Shown: positions 1-11,200 of the stretch, piece after piece | Numbering within the stretch: position 1 is the first letter of the stretch | Layout: each line of letters starts with the position of its first letter | NCBI GenBank assembly: GCA_013396655.1 | Contig: WBMV01005154.1 | Coordinates: 1,019,047 to 1,083,046 of the forward strand | Reading direction: 5' to 3' | DNA from: Campylorhamphus procurvoides | Lineage: Eukaryota > Chordata > Aves > Passeriformes > Dendrocolaptidae | Length of the DNA stretch: 64,000 bases | Program-made: the position numbers and the translations under genes | The notes under the pieces: model-generated | What the model was told of the DNA's origin: nothing | What the model saw: the letters and a program-made list of their open reading frames with translations, nothing else | Database searches by the model: none

Positions 1-1203
1 AGCATTTTGTTCACAATCACTGAGAAGGAATGAGAATAAACAGTCAGCTCCTGCCCTAGGTCACCAGTGGTCCTTTGCAGAGTCTTTGCTAGGTTGTGTG
101 TTGCATGACTTAACTTCAAAAAAAGTGACAAAGCAACAAAATTTCCCAACAATAAAGTTAGTGAGGGTTGCGAGACTACTAACAAACTGCTGAACTGCAG
201 GAACACATTAGGAAAGAAAGTGGCAGATGCATTTCAGCACAAATTAAAAAATTACACATGTGGAAATAAACAACTATAGTTTCACACGTGAAAAAATAGC
301 CTCTGAGCTTATCATTCCAATCAAGAGTGCTATAATAGATAATGCCATGAAAACAGCACAATATTCAACTCATATTACAAAAGCAATTCAAATATTAGGA
401 ATTACTAGGAAAGGAATAAAGAACAAGAAAGTGAAAAACAGACCCCTACTTAACTACATGGGTAATGTTTCATGCAGTTTTAATTCCCTTCTCAGAAAAT
501 AGCATGAGACCCAGAGAAGTTTCAAAGGACAGTAAATACAGAAACTATTCTATGCCTTTGGTCAGCCAAGAAATAGTTAATGCACTGCAGATTAGAAGAG
601 GAAATTTAAAGGTGATTGTTAAATATCTGCAGAACATTGACTGGCACAGGCACAGCAGGTACCAGTTTACTGTGTAGGGGACATTAAATTAAGCTAGTAA
701 AAACCTGGTTCAAAATAAATGAGAAGTGACAATTCTTTATGCAACAGACATCAATTGACAAGGCTGCTGTTATTCAGGAAGCATATACAGTCCAAAGGAA
801 ACTGGGCAAGTACTGGAAAATTGAGCATTGAGAATTGCTAAATAGACAAACCGTATGATGTTCAAGAAAGCCTGAAACAAAAGACACTCAGAAGCTAGGA
901 GAACATAGAAGAAAAATAACCAAATGTGCTTGTATTGTTCTTACCCTCTCTCAGGCAGCTGCTTATGACTACAAAAGAAGCTACTGAGTTAGAAAAAAAC
1001 AACTTTGGTCAGGACTCGTATAGCTATTCCTATGTTTATCTTCTCAAGAGTTCCAGAAGCCTGTCAGTAAGGAGTGCAGAGGAAAAGCATGTGCTGTTCG
1101 CTTGGCTTCTCAGTGAAATGTGGTGCGTGTTAAAAATGCAGTCAAGGCTTCCCAGTCATCAATGCTAAGTCTGAGCACTCAGGCTCACACAGTGACACAT
1201 GAC

Positions 1204-1254
1204 AGACTTACCTTACACAGTGTACTGTGTAAGTACACTGTGTAAGGTAAGTCT
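1204..1254. repeat. Perfect 21-bp inverted repeat (hairpin)
   Basis: Arms 1204-1224 and 1234-1254 are perfect reverse complements separated by a 9-base loop. The right side runs into GTAA/AAGT-rich simple sequence. It lies 74-124 bases beyond the candidate MZT1 poly(A) signal in the direction of MZT1 transcription. No function is known. Confidence 0.9.
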
Positions 1255-1327
1255 AAGTAAGTAAGTACTTAGTGTAAGTATTAAGTAAGTGTAAGTATTT
1301 CCAGTATGAAATTCCTACTAGAGGGAT

Positions 1328-1333
1328 TTTATT
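1328..1333 (-). terminator. Candidate MZT1 poly(A) signal (AATAAA)
   Basis: This is the one canonical AATAAA hexamer I found on the minus strand downstream of the MZT1 stop codon. It would give a 3'UTR of about 2.05 kb. Variant signals nearer the stop are possible. Confidence 0.35.
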
Positions 1334-3380
1334 TCTTATCAGGAAGAAGAAACAAATACTGTACTGTACTTGTTCCGGATGGTACCCCAAACCAAAAGCC
1401 ACGAGGAGTTCTCTTACACCAGTTTTGAGAAAAAACACTTTCTTCCTTTAGTATGGTAAATAATATTAAGTACCCAATGTTACCATTTAGTTCCATTTAA
1501 TAATGACAATAATGCATTTTTAGCTTTATAGACATCAAATTGAGGTTTTGGAATGTCAAAGCTTCTATAATTCTGCATGACAAATGGTCTACCAGAAGAT
1601 GTCTAAATGCATTAGAACTGTTAAGCTCACTGATGGTAAAATGGTAGATGCAATTTACTGGATAGATCAAGAATTATATATAATTACATAAATTATACGT
1701 ATTCTCATACTGCAGTTGCAAGCATTTTTAAGCATTTCAAGGACATAGAATCCAAAACAAAATCAAGCTAACAAGCTAGAAAAAAACACCGGAAATACAT
1801 ATATGCAAAGTAGTCAATAGAGTGACATCAAAGGGAAGTCATCAGGACTTCCTGTATTGCTCAAAGATCTGCCAGTGGAGGGAAAGGAAACATACCACCA
1901 GAAACATGCATCCTTTTGAGACTTCCCAAGATAAATTTCATTGTTGGTATCTTTTTGTACTAAGGATACCTTACAGTTTAAAAAAACCCCTACCCAATAT
2001 TCAAGTCATGAACACTTAAAATCTTTTGTAAATTGGTGCTGTGAGTGTGCAAAATGACACTACTTAAAAGTTGCCCAGCTTGGTTATCCAGAAGTTTTTA
2101 CAGCATCCTCTTGCAATGATTTTTTGGTCAGGCTAACTGGAAATAAAGGTAAGTTATCCAGTGTAATATAAATATTTTTTCTATTCTCTCTACCAGCAAT
2201 TTGAAGTATTTAGCCTCCTTGATTGCTTTTTGTAGACTTGTGACCTAGAGTGCACACGATGTAAACGCTCAAAGTGGAAAGAACTTTTTATCTCTGCACA
2301 AATATAACTTTTGGCTTAACTAAGATTCCAGGTTCAGTTCCAAATGTGCTTCACACCATTAACCCTGGAGGTTCCTCTAGGTTTCATTAGCACTACGCTT
2401 TGAAACCAGGATAACAAAAAAATTGAAAAGGCTTAAAAAAAAAATAAGAAAAAAAAAGCTTAAAAGCAGCAGATGAAGAATACACATGAAGCCATTTTCT
2501 TATCAAGAAGAATTTCTGGATGTAAGGATATTTACTGGAAATTAACCCTTCTGGCATTAGTGAAGATTCCTAATGAGAAGACATTCCTAGACCAAACGAC
2601 GGTTTAAGACTCATTGATACTCACCAACCAAACCTGATGCTTCTCATTTCTGCTTTGACTAGGCAGTAGCAATACTGCCAGTAGTCAGAAGAAATGTAAC
2701 AAATGTAGCATCTAATTTGCATAAAACATTCCATGTCATCTAGAATTCAAATTTACATCCATTCCTGCATGGATAACTGAAGTGCCTTTGTTATCTAAGT
2801 GAAACACTTTTCCCTGCAATTGGAATCAAAATCAAAAGGACAATTCACTACCTACATTATCAAAAATGCTTTACTTCTTACTTTCACACTGGTACTTAAG
2901 TCACTGCCCTTACTCTAATTAAAATAAAATCAATATAGGCTTCATTCCTATCTGGTCCATAAAGCAAGACTAAAACTGTACATGTAGTTTTTCATCAAAG
3001 CAAGAGATAAACTCCAGGATATACCAGCACTTCTAAAGGATGTTTTAAAAAAGCTGCACTCATTATAACAACATTCATTGGTACACACTAGTAAAAATGT
3101 ACAATATCTGGCATAATTTTAAAAGTACTGGATGCCAAAGAAGAGCAGTTGCACTGTATTCACAAACAGTTCACAAAAATATCATGTAATGATATTACCG
3201 GTGAACTTATCTTATAAACAAACTTTTCAAAGCTATTATGTACACAGTTCTTTTAAATAACATTACAGAAACATTCTGAAACCTTCACGCACACGCTTAT
3301 TTCATTTTTTTCTGAATAGTAGCAATCTTCACAGCTCCTGTGAACTTTGCATTCTTCTCATGCAGAAACCTTCACCCGTA

Positions 3381-4945
3381 TCAGCCTGTCATATTTTCAG
3401 CAGCCTAGAGACAGAAAAAACATTTATTGCAAGTCACCAAAAGAGACACCAAGTAGATTAAATTTCGTCTTTTAACTACTTTAATTTAGCTAGAAAACTT
3501 AAAAAATCTAAAAAAAACCCCATCTACTCAGAAGTATCTCTCTAATTAACACTACTATTTAAAAAAATAATGCTGTCAACTTCCATCACGCTGTGATAAA
3601 ATAGCCCTTGCTGTTTGCTTGTCTTAAATTTTATGTCCTGAACCTAAGCAGCTTATATTCTGCATATTTTACCCTAACGCTTTCAAGAAGTGCTCAAATG
3701 AATGAATATGTTTGCCTCTGGAGTTTACTACTTCATATAATTTGTAGTAATTATTATTCCCACCCATATAGATAAGCTACTGACACAAAACAGAAGAAAG
3801 ACACTAATCATAACTGTATAAATCACACTGCCAATTATTTGATTAAGAACACCAGTGTTTTTTATCAGCAAATTAACTCAACCTAACCAACAAGACAGAG
3901 TTGTTGGAAGACTGTGGCAGATTTTAAGCCAGTTCTGGGACAAACAGTCAAAGGATAGCAACAGGAATGATAAATCAGCAAAAGTAAAACAGCCCTCAAT
4001 TACTTACATACACATAGTTAAATGCATATGTATGCCCATGTTTAGAGCATGGACATAAATATAAAATATGTATGAGTACAGAAAAATGTTAAGTTAAAGT
4101 ACGCAGTGTTCCAGAATACAAGCAAGATATAGGTTTCACCTCCACTTCCCAGAAATAAACAAATAGAAGATTCAGTAGAAAACAATCATGATTGTGATGT
4201 TCAGGTAGACCATAAAGAATGAAAATCCTTTAAAAGTCAAGTGAGGATTTCTTTTTAAACCATTGTTACCCTCTACTAGGTAAACAGGCAAATGCTAACA
4301 TATGAAAAGCCCTATATACACACACATCATGAAATCCCCTCTTGTTGGCCTTTGGAAAGGTGCAAAGCACAAGTTAATGTGGTGTACACTACCAAGCTGC
4401 ATGTACCTGTTTACAAGTAGTGCTGCATACTATTAGGTCTGAGGTTGTAGAAATGAGGTGATATTGGCTAAAGGAGAAAGCAGCAATCTGTTTGTGATAT
4501 GATGCAGATGGGGAGGTAAATGGTGACTACAAACACCCAGAATAAAAATCTGTGCTGTTTGGTTGTGGGTTTAGTTTTTTGTTTTATTTTTCCCCCCTCA
4601 AAAGAGTTACTATTTTTCCTATTTCCAGCATCATGGTGAATTCAGTTGTATTCATTGCCTTTTCTATGGAACAGTTAATCACCTTCATTTGAATGTGAAT
4701 CAGATTTTAAAGTACAATTTACAAATTGAAGTGTAGCAAGTTGCATGTATATCCAACTCTTTAAAACATATTTAGAAGGTTTTCAAGCAAAAGAATTACC
4801 TTTAGGGCTTCTGTAGCCTTACGCAGTTCTTTAATAACAGATGATAATGCTTCTGGATTTATCCCTTGTTCACAAAGCCGCACACAAATAGACAATGTCT
4901 CCATATCCAAGCCAGTGTTTAATATTCTTGAAATCTCAAACAGTA
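3381..4945 (-). CDS. MZT1: Mitotic-spindle organizing protein 1 (MOZART1), exons 2 and 3; exon 1 missing
   Basis: MZT1 is a very small protein (about 80 residues in human) that binds GCP proteins and helps recruit and activate gamma-tubulin ring complexes at centrosomes and spindles. Exon 2 is 4800-4945 (146 nt) with AG acceptor and GTAATT donor. It encodes 48 full codons, including [20 protein letters not shown] and the [11 protein letters not shown] end. The coding part of exon 3 is 3381-3404 and encodes AAENMTG and a TGA stop after a CTAG acceptor. From memory, the match to human is near perfect, with F in place of a leucine before EISRIL and a final G in place of S. Exon 2 begins in mid-codon, so it needs an upstream exon ending in G. 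That exon, with the start codon and NLNAVRETMD-type sequence, is not in any readable base upstream and probably lies in the N gap at 7314-7371. Confidence 0.95.
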
Positions 4946-5244
4946 CTGCAACAGAAAAAATGAAAGCACTTTGGTCCCTATGAAATTCCAATGATCAGAA
5001 TTGTTACTCATCAACATTTAACTTCTACAATAGAGTGTGAACATGACAGTTGCCCATTGGAGTCTGAAGTTCAGCAACAGCGTTCATGTTCAGCTTTCCA
5101 GCACAAGCTAAAAGCTACAGCTTCCAACATAAACACCATGTTTTCCTGGTTCAGGAAACTTAATACTGAATAAAATAATAGCTGGATTTTGAAAAAGCAA
5201 AAAAATAAGTGAAAAATTAAACAATTCTCATGCTTGCCAATCAA

Positions 5245-6161
5245 GCTGGTGTAAAAATTAGCATTTCAGCTACTGATCTACCCTCAGATCTGCTGCTGGA
5301 GGCAAGGCAGGAATAGCAGAAGTATGACTCCTCTGATGCTGCAGGAGGGTAAGACCATTTTGTGCAGATGGAGAGAGATGTGTTTGGGAAGGACAGAGAT
5401 TCTAGGTTTGATGCCTTCTTGACCAGACTGCAACCATCATCCTCACCAACAGGTTTTCCTTTCCTTTTACTCTGTACTCAGGGGGATCACGTGGTGCTCA
5501 GCACAGGGGCTAAAGAACACCATGGGTGCTGGGTTATACATCTGGGTTTTGTGGGTTAAAACCAATTTTTCTCTGTATCATCTGAGTTGGGTTAATTTCT
5601 TCTGCTGGTGTACCTTTAAACCAGCACAGCATGTGACATATTTGAAGGTAGAGCAAAAAATCTAACTAAAAAACAGTTCTAATTTTCTATGTCAGCAACA
5701 GCTGGGGCCGCTAGTTTCTAATATAAAATACTTCTAAGCGTTGGGGCAGTGTCTTTGGCAGAGAGATATAGCAGTTACTCCACAATTCTGAGATCTTAAC
5801 AACTCTGCAGGGAACAACTCCTAAGTATCTGTGTCTACTCTAAATAAAATATACACATTTTCACATGGGAAATGTGAAGATTAGTGCACTTTCTGTATCT
5901 GTTCTCAAAAGCCTTTCTTTGTCTTTAAATTCTCATATCATCCCTTCTGTCCAAAACATTCCTGCAGAAGTGGACAGTTCTCAAGTACAGCTACCAGAAC
6001 TTAGAATCTCTGTCCTTTCCAAACAGATCTCTCCCCATCTGCACAAAATGGTCTTACACTCCTGCAGCATCAGAGGAGCCATACTTCTGCTATTCCTGCC
6101 TTGCCTCCAGCAGCAGGTCAGAGTGTAGATCAGCAGCTGAAAAGCTAATATTTACACCAGC
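5245..6161. repeat. Long inverted repeat, 160-bp arms about 93% identical
   Basis: Arm 5245-5404 is the reverse complement of 6002-6161. I count about 11 mismatches and no gap over 160 bp, with a spacer of 597 bp. Similarity stops abruptly on both sides of each arm. It lies inside MZT1 intron 1, so MZT1 pre-mRNA could fold into a long double-stranded stem. I did not recognise the arms as a known repeat family. Confidence 0.92.
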
Positions 6162-6654
6162 TCAACTCATTAAGGTCTTTGTTAAGAAACCCTTATGTAG
6201 CCATAATTTCAAAAAAAGGGAAGATGCTGAGAAAATAACAAGTGCCAAGCAAGGCCCCCTAAACATTCTCCCTAGCCTCTACTCCATCACTAGGTCATTT
6301 CCAGAGAAAGTCTTCACATTTAACAACCCTCAGGGGATTTCCTGGCAGCTTTTCACTCTGCATGTAAGCTTTTGGCATAGGCATTTCATAGAACTCCAGA
6401 GTTTCACATTACACCAAGAAACAACTCCAGGATGTGCCAGCTTTGATTCCTCACAGTCAGACTGGAAGAGAAAGCGAACACCTGATCTTTACTCATCTGC
6501 TCATGTTTCTAATGGCTTATAGATCTCCAAAATATTTCCCAGTACTCCCAGTGCCCCTACTCTCACATTCCCCATCCCACAACAGTGCCTGGGTTTTGGC
6601 TTTTTTTTTTTTAAATCAGAAACTATTTTAATTCTGTAACACTAACTACTATTC

Positions 6655-6800
6655 TCAAAGCTTTTTCACTATATTGGTTATCGAGGGGTTTTTTTTTGGG
6701 GGGGGGGGTTCTGTTTGTTTTTTGGGTTTTGTTTTGTTTTTTTAAAATTTGTTTGGGGTTTTTGTTGTTGGGGTTTTTTGTTACTGTTTTGGGGTGGTTT
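6655..6800. repeat. T/G-rich low-complexity tract
   Basis: This is a run of T and G homopolymers that includes an uninterrupted run of Gs near 6700 and many GGTTTT-like stretches. It may be degraded simple repeat. Such runs also reduce assembly accuracy. Confidence 0.8.
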
Positions 6801-7313
6801 TTAGTTTACTTGTGTTTTCTGACGTGACCCATCCACGAGGATAAGGGCTCAGATCAGCTCAGGTGCTGGCAGTGTTACAGGGTTGGTCCTTCCTTTCCTT
6901 CCCCTTCCACACACTCCTTCCCCCCCACCTCGCTTAAATCCAAGTAACATAATTTGCATTACCGATACAAATAACAAGAAAGTATGGCAAGCGTATACAT
7001 ATATTTATAATCACTGAAATCCAACAGTACCCTATATTAAATACTTAACTAACTAAAGATCCCCACTCGAGGAAAGCCACTCGAGGTCCAAAGGCACTCA
7101 CGCTAGGTGGGTGTCTGAAGCGCTTCAGGCACTATTGACACGAAGCAAAACAACACACCGCCAAGCGCCGCATCTTCCAGCGCCCGCTTCCAACCCCTCT
7201 TCCCAGGAGAGGGGCCCATTTTCACTTCCAGGCCGACAGGCGGCTCCCCCGCCCCGGGGCTGTTTGCCGGCCGCCACCCCACCCCGCCCCGCCCCCCCCC
7301 GTGCCCGCACCGT

Positions 7314-7371
7314 NNNNNNNNNNNNNNNNNNNNNNNNNNNNNNNNNNNNNNNNNNNNNNNNNNNNNNNNNN
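7314..7371. other. Assembly gap (58 Ns)
   Basis: A run of 58 Ns sits inside the CpG island. Its true size is unknown. It sits where MZT1 exon 1 (start codon and about 25 residues) is expected, because no readable base upstream of exon 2 encodes that part. Confidence 0.95.
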
Positions 7372-7500
7372 CCCGGAACCGGAAGCCGCCGGCAGTCACG
7401 CGGCCCACGTGACGCGCCAGCGGGGCGGGCTTTCTTTCGAATTCGTGCGGGGCGCCGCCGCCCATTGGCCCGTTCGAGGGAGAGCGCGCCCTGCCATTGG

Positions 7501-7567
7501 CCTACCCGAGGGCGCCGCGTGCCNGCCTGCACAGAGGCACAGCGGCGGCACTGTCCCGCGGGGAACA
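7501..7567 (+). other. BORA: Probable non-coding BORA exon 1
   Basis: A good donor (ACA, then gtaagg at 7568) follows the CCAAT pair, and the next exon has an acceptor 15 bases before the BORA start codon (exon begins at 8191). A non-coding first exon ending at 7567 would fit. The transcription start is not visible, so the left edge is a guess. Confidence 0.4.
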
Positions 7568-8205
7568 GTAAGGAGGGGCTTCTCGGGTGCGCTCCCCCGC
7601 GGCTCCGGTGCTGCTTGCCGCCCCGGGACGGAGCCCTGCCGCCTGCCGGGGCCCGGCGGTTTCAGCGCCCGAGCGGGAGCGGGGCCTGTCTGCGGCGTTC
7701 GCGCTGCCGCGGGGCCCGGCCGGAGCTGCGGGTTCGGTGCGGAGCGGGCAGGGCGGGCCCTCGGTGGGCGGGCTCGGGGGCCGCCCGGGACGGCCGTGCT
7801 GCCGAATCCGCCGAGCGGCAGCGTTCGGGAGCGTGTGTGGCTGCTCGGTGGCCGTTGTGCTCCTCCTCACGGTGGTTGTTCGCGGGGGGCTTTTGGGTTG
7901 TTTTGGTATTTGTTTGGAGATTGTTTGTATTTTTAAGTCCACCTTTTCGTGTCCTTTCTTGTCTCGTTTTCGTAGGTTTTGTTTATTTTTAAGTGCTTAT
8001 AGCAGCCTTATTTATCAGCTTTGTGTCAGTAGGTCCAAGCCAAAGCTAACTTCGTTTTTGTTAGTCTTTTAAATACTTCTAGCACCTTAAAATGATTGTC
8101 TCTCCTCAAAGCCTTCAGGACGACCCTAAAATGTCGGTGTTATGATTTCATTATTTTCCTTAATTTTTTGTCTCACTCTCTTTTTGTCAGGTATAGCTTG
8201 GTGTT

Positions 8206-11200
8206 ATGGGTGATACAGAAGAAGCTAAAATGCAGATAACACCAGAAACTCCAGGACGAGTCACAATCCTGAATCCTTTTGAAAGTCCCAGTGATTATTA
8301 TACTCTTCAGGAGCAGATTGTCTCCAGTCCTTCGGTTTTTAAGTCAACAAAATCCTCATCAGTAAGATCTAGTCTTTAGCTGTGTAACTGTGTAGATGGA
8401 ATGCTGGTATTTTCAAGTGCATTTAAGTGGGTATTTTATATAATATACTTTAACATGTATGCTAAGCCAAAGAACTTTGGCAGTATTTGTAGTTTCTTGT
8501 CTTTACAGAAGTATTCTGCTTTTAATACTAACATTGTTGCTTGGTCTTCTTACCTTCCTAAATTTCTCTAGTCTTTAGATATTAAGCAGTTGAGTGCTTA
8601 AAAAAACACCCAGTTCCCACTTACAGACTAAGCAGGCTGATTGCAAATAAAACCTAACTGCACTTCTGTTATGAGCTGTTTGTATATTCGAGTTAACGAT
8701 TTTGTGTATATATAACTTCTAGTTGCAAATTACATTCTGGTTTTCAGTTGAAATTATTTTCTAATAAGCAGTAGAGAAGATACTGTGCTAATGAAACTAA
8801 AAAGACTCACTTGGTAGTAGCTTTTCAAATGCATTTGAACAGTGCTTTGTAATTGTTAGATAAAGGGGTGAAGCTCCTTTGTTTCTGAATTGGGTTTTTT
8901 GTGTGCTATTCATGACATTTGCAAGATTCATATGGCATTGCATCTCTTTAGTCTTCAAAATGGGAGTTGAAAGGAAGTCTGGTCTTTTATTGGATAACGT
9001 GGTTTAGGTACAGGCACTGGGTTTTCATGGAAACACAATTTGGATTCTGACAATCTAGAAGCAACTAAATTTTATCCTAAGTTATGTATCTTTAGTAGAT
9101 CTGTTTTCAGAAATTGAGAAGAAACTGACACCTCAGTTTGTAAATATTAGCTATAACCTTCCACTTAATAATACCTTGTAAATCATGTAATACCACCAAC
9201 CAGGCTAAGAAGCCCGACTTATTTTTTTTAAAGGCAAAATATTCAAATAGAAACTCTTTTGTTTGTCATTGATGAAAATTATATGGAAGCTGTAGTTGTG
9301 TTTTACCATTGAGATTTATCCTGTAGTTTTATCTTTTTAGAATAGCAAGCCTTAAGATGCCTCTTTCTTTTTTTAGACACCAGGAAAATTTAGATGGTCT
9401 ATTGATCAGCTGGCTCTAATAAATCCTGTGGAAATTGACTCAGAAGATGTGCGACGCCAAGCAATGTATTTGAGCCATGCTAGGTAACTTAATCTGTTTT
9501 TATGCAGTAAACTTGGCATTAATAGTGGAACACTGTTCTTTTGCTTTATTAACACTTTAGCATAGTGTTAAAGACTGTTATTCAAATCTTTTAACAAAAA
9601 TTTTTACATGTCCATGATGTGGATATAATATTTAGATGAGGTTTGCATCTCTGCTGATTCTTTTCCATGTTAAGAACTATTGGTAGACAGGCAGATAAAA
9701 GCAGTCAATGGAAGCAAGAAAATGTGATTGTTACCAGGCTAGCTCTTCTGCTCCTTGTTTCAACACAGTTTGTCTTCTCAGAGTGTTCCATACTGAGAGC
9801 TATGAAGCATAGGCATCTTTGTGACTCCTGTACAAGGGTAGAGCTGGGAAAGTGAGCTAGGGAAGCCAGTACTCCCTTTGAAAGGTATAGGTTAGACTTA
9901 ATGTGAAAGAGAGGAGACGAATGCTAGTTACTTGAAGTAGTTTGGGGACCTTATCTCAACTTCTTTTCTCTGAAAGTAACTTCCATGAAGAAAAACGAGT
10001 AGGTAAAACAGGCTTGGTATTTCTTAGACTGAGGGATAATTTTACAAATTGGAAGTACAGAACAACATGTCAAAGGAAGGCCATAATGGTGAATCCTGTA
10101 GATACTCATGTACATTTTTCAGATACAGTTTGCCCAAAGAATTGCACCTCATTTCACAAAGCATCACAGTAATAGAATAAGTCAATCTTCCATCCTGTCT
10201 AGGCCAGGTTGCTCTGAGTCCCATCCACCCTGACCTTTAATGTTTGCAGGCATGGGGCATCCAACACTTCTCCAAGCAACCTGTTCCAGTGTTTCAATAC
10301 TATTCTCATAAAAAATACTGTGAAATACTGTTCTTAGTGTCTGACTGAACCTACATCTCTTTTTGAATAGGAAGAGCTGTAGAAGGCAAACAGCTGTCCT
10401 CAGCTGTATCTGTGAATCACCATGTCTTAATGTCAGTATTATTTTTCTTAATAGCCCTTTGTTTCTTGGTCTTCCTCTAGCCGCCAGTAGGTTTCAGACT
10501 CTAATGCTTTTTATATGTTATAAAGCCTTGAGCCTTTTGGTTTCTCGAGTCAATTACATTGTTTCTGGAAGCTTATTTGGACACACAAACTAGTTTTAAT
10601 CTAGATGATTTGGGTGACAGTTCCTATGATGATTTCGACATGGCCTATAGATACAAACGTGTTATCTCAGTGGATCATTTTAGCCTGTCCCACTGCTTTC
10701 ATACCCACTGTAATTTTTTAAAAAAAATCATCTCCTGTGACTAGAAAGAGGCTAGTTTGACCATGTGTTTGCTGTGTTCATGCTTGCATGTTTCAGTGTA
10801 GTACAGAATGAGGTGGTTATTTCTGATGGCTGCAAACTGTACATGGTTAAATGTGTATATATATATATATATGAGTGTGTATGTAGGATTTTGCATGGAA
10901 ACTTATTTTAATTTACGTTTCATAAGTGCAGTTTTATGGATGCTAAAATGTCATAAATACAGCTCTTGATGTCAAAAGTTCTTGATAAAAGAATTGAGTT
11001 TTTGAAGCCCATACATAATATTACATGAACTGTATATCCTTGTTAAAAGAGATTATTTATAATGCTTGTTAACAAGTCATTTTCTTCATTACTTGCAAAC
11101 AACCACATGCATAGGTAATTCCGTGTGTAAATATTTCAAACTGTTAGTTCTGTGTAATGTAGTAAAAACAGTCTGAGGAACAGCGCAGTGTAAAAGTCTG

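Larger units (their letters stand above)
1..3380. other. MZT1 3'UTR and downstream DNA, no coding gene seen
   Basis: I see no coding sequence here. The part next to the MZT1 stop codon should be its 3'UTR, read on the minus strand. A minus-strand AATAAA (plus TTTATT, 1328-1333) is the clearest poly(A) signal I found and would give a 3'UTR of about 2 kb, but the true end is not proven. A perfect 21-bp hairpin lies at 1204-1254, followed by GTAA-rich simple sequence to about 1300. The rest is AT-rich and unremarkable. Confidence 0.5.
4946..7313 (-). other. MZT1 intron 1
   Basis: This non-coding stretch lies between MZT1 exon 2 and the promoter CpG island. It carries a long inverted repeat (arms 5245-5404 and 6002-6161) and a T/G-rich low-complexity block at about 6655-6800. 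From about 7080 it becomes GC-rich and may include 5' transcribed sequence. Short open frames here lack similarity to any protein I know. Confidence 0.75.
7230..7870. promoter_or_regulatory. CpG-island bidirectional promoter of MZT1 (-) and BORA (+)
   Basis: This very GC- and CpG-rich stretch separates the divergent genes. Readable elements are an E-box CACGTG (7406-7411), a palindromic CHR-like TTCGAA (7436-7441), and two ATTGG boxes (7464-7468 and 7496-7500, CCAAT on the minus strand) whose starts are 32 bp apart. There is also an N gap (7314-7371) and a single N (7524). In the MZT1 direction the order is CCAAT, CCAAT, CHR, then the start region. NF-Y binds CCAAT and MuvB/DREAM binds CHR in known G2/M genes. 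Binding at this locus is inferred. Confidence 0.75.

Noticed and set aside
4946..4991. In-frame ATG upstream of MZT1 exon 2 as an alternative start
   Set aside because: It lies beyond a good acceptor (pyrimidine tract and CAG at 4946-4955), and the residues before VLFEIS do not match MOZART1.
7111..8072. Several long open frames on both strands across the CpG island
   Set aside because: They run through Ns, overlap on both strands, are rich in Pro/Arg/Gly/Ala as expected of GC-rich DNA, and match no protein I know. They are shadows of promoter sequence.
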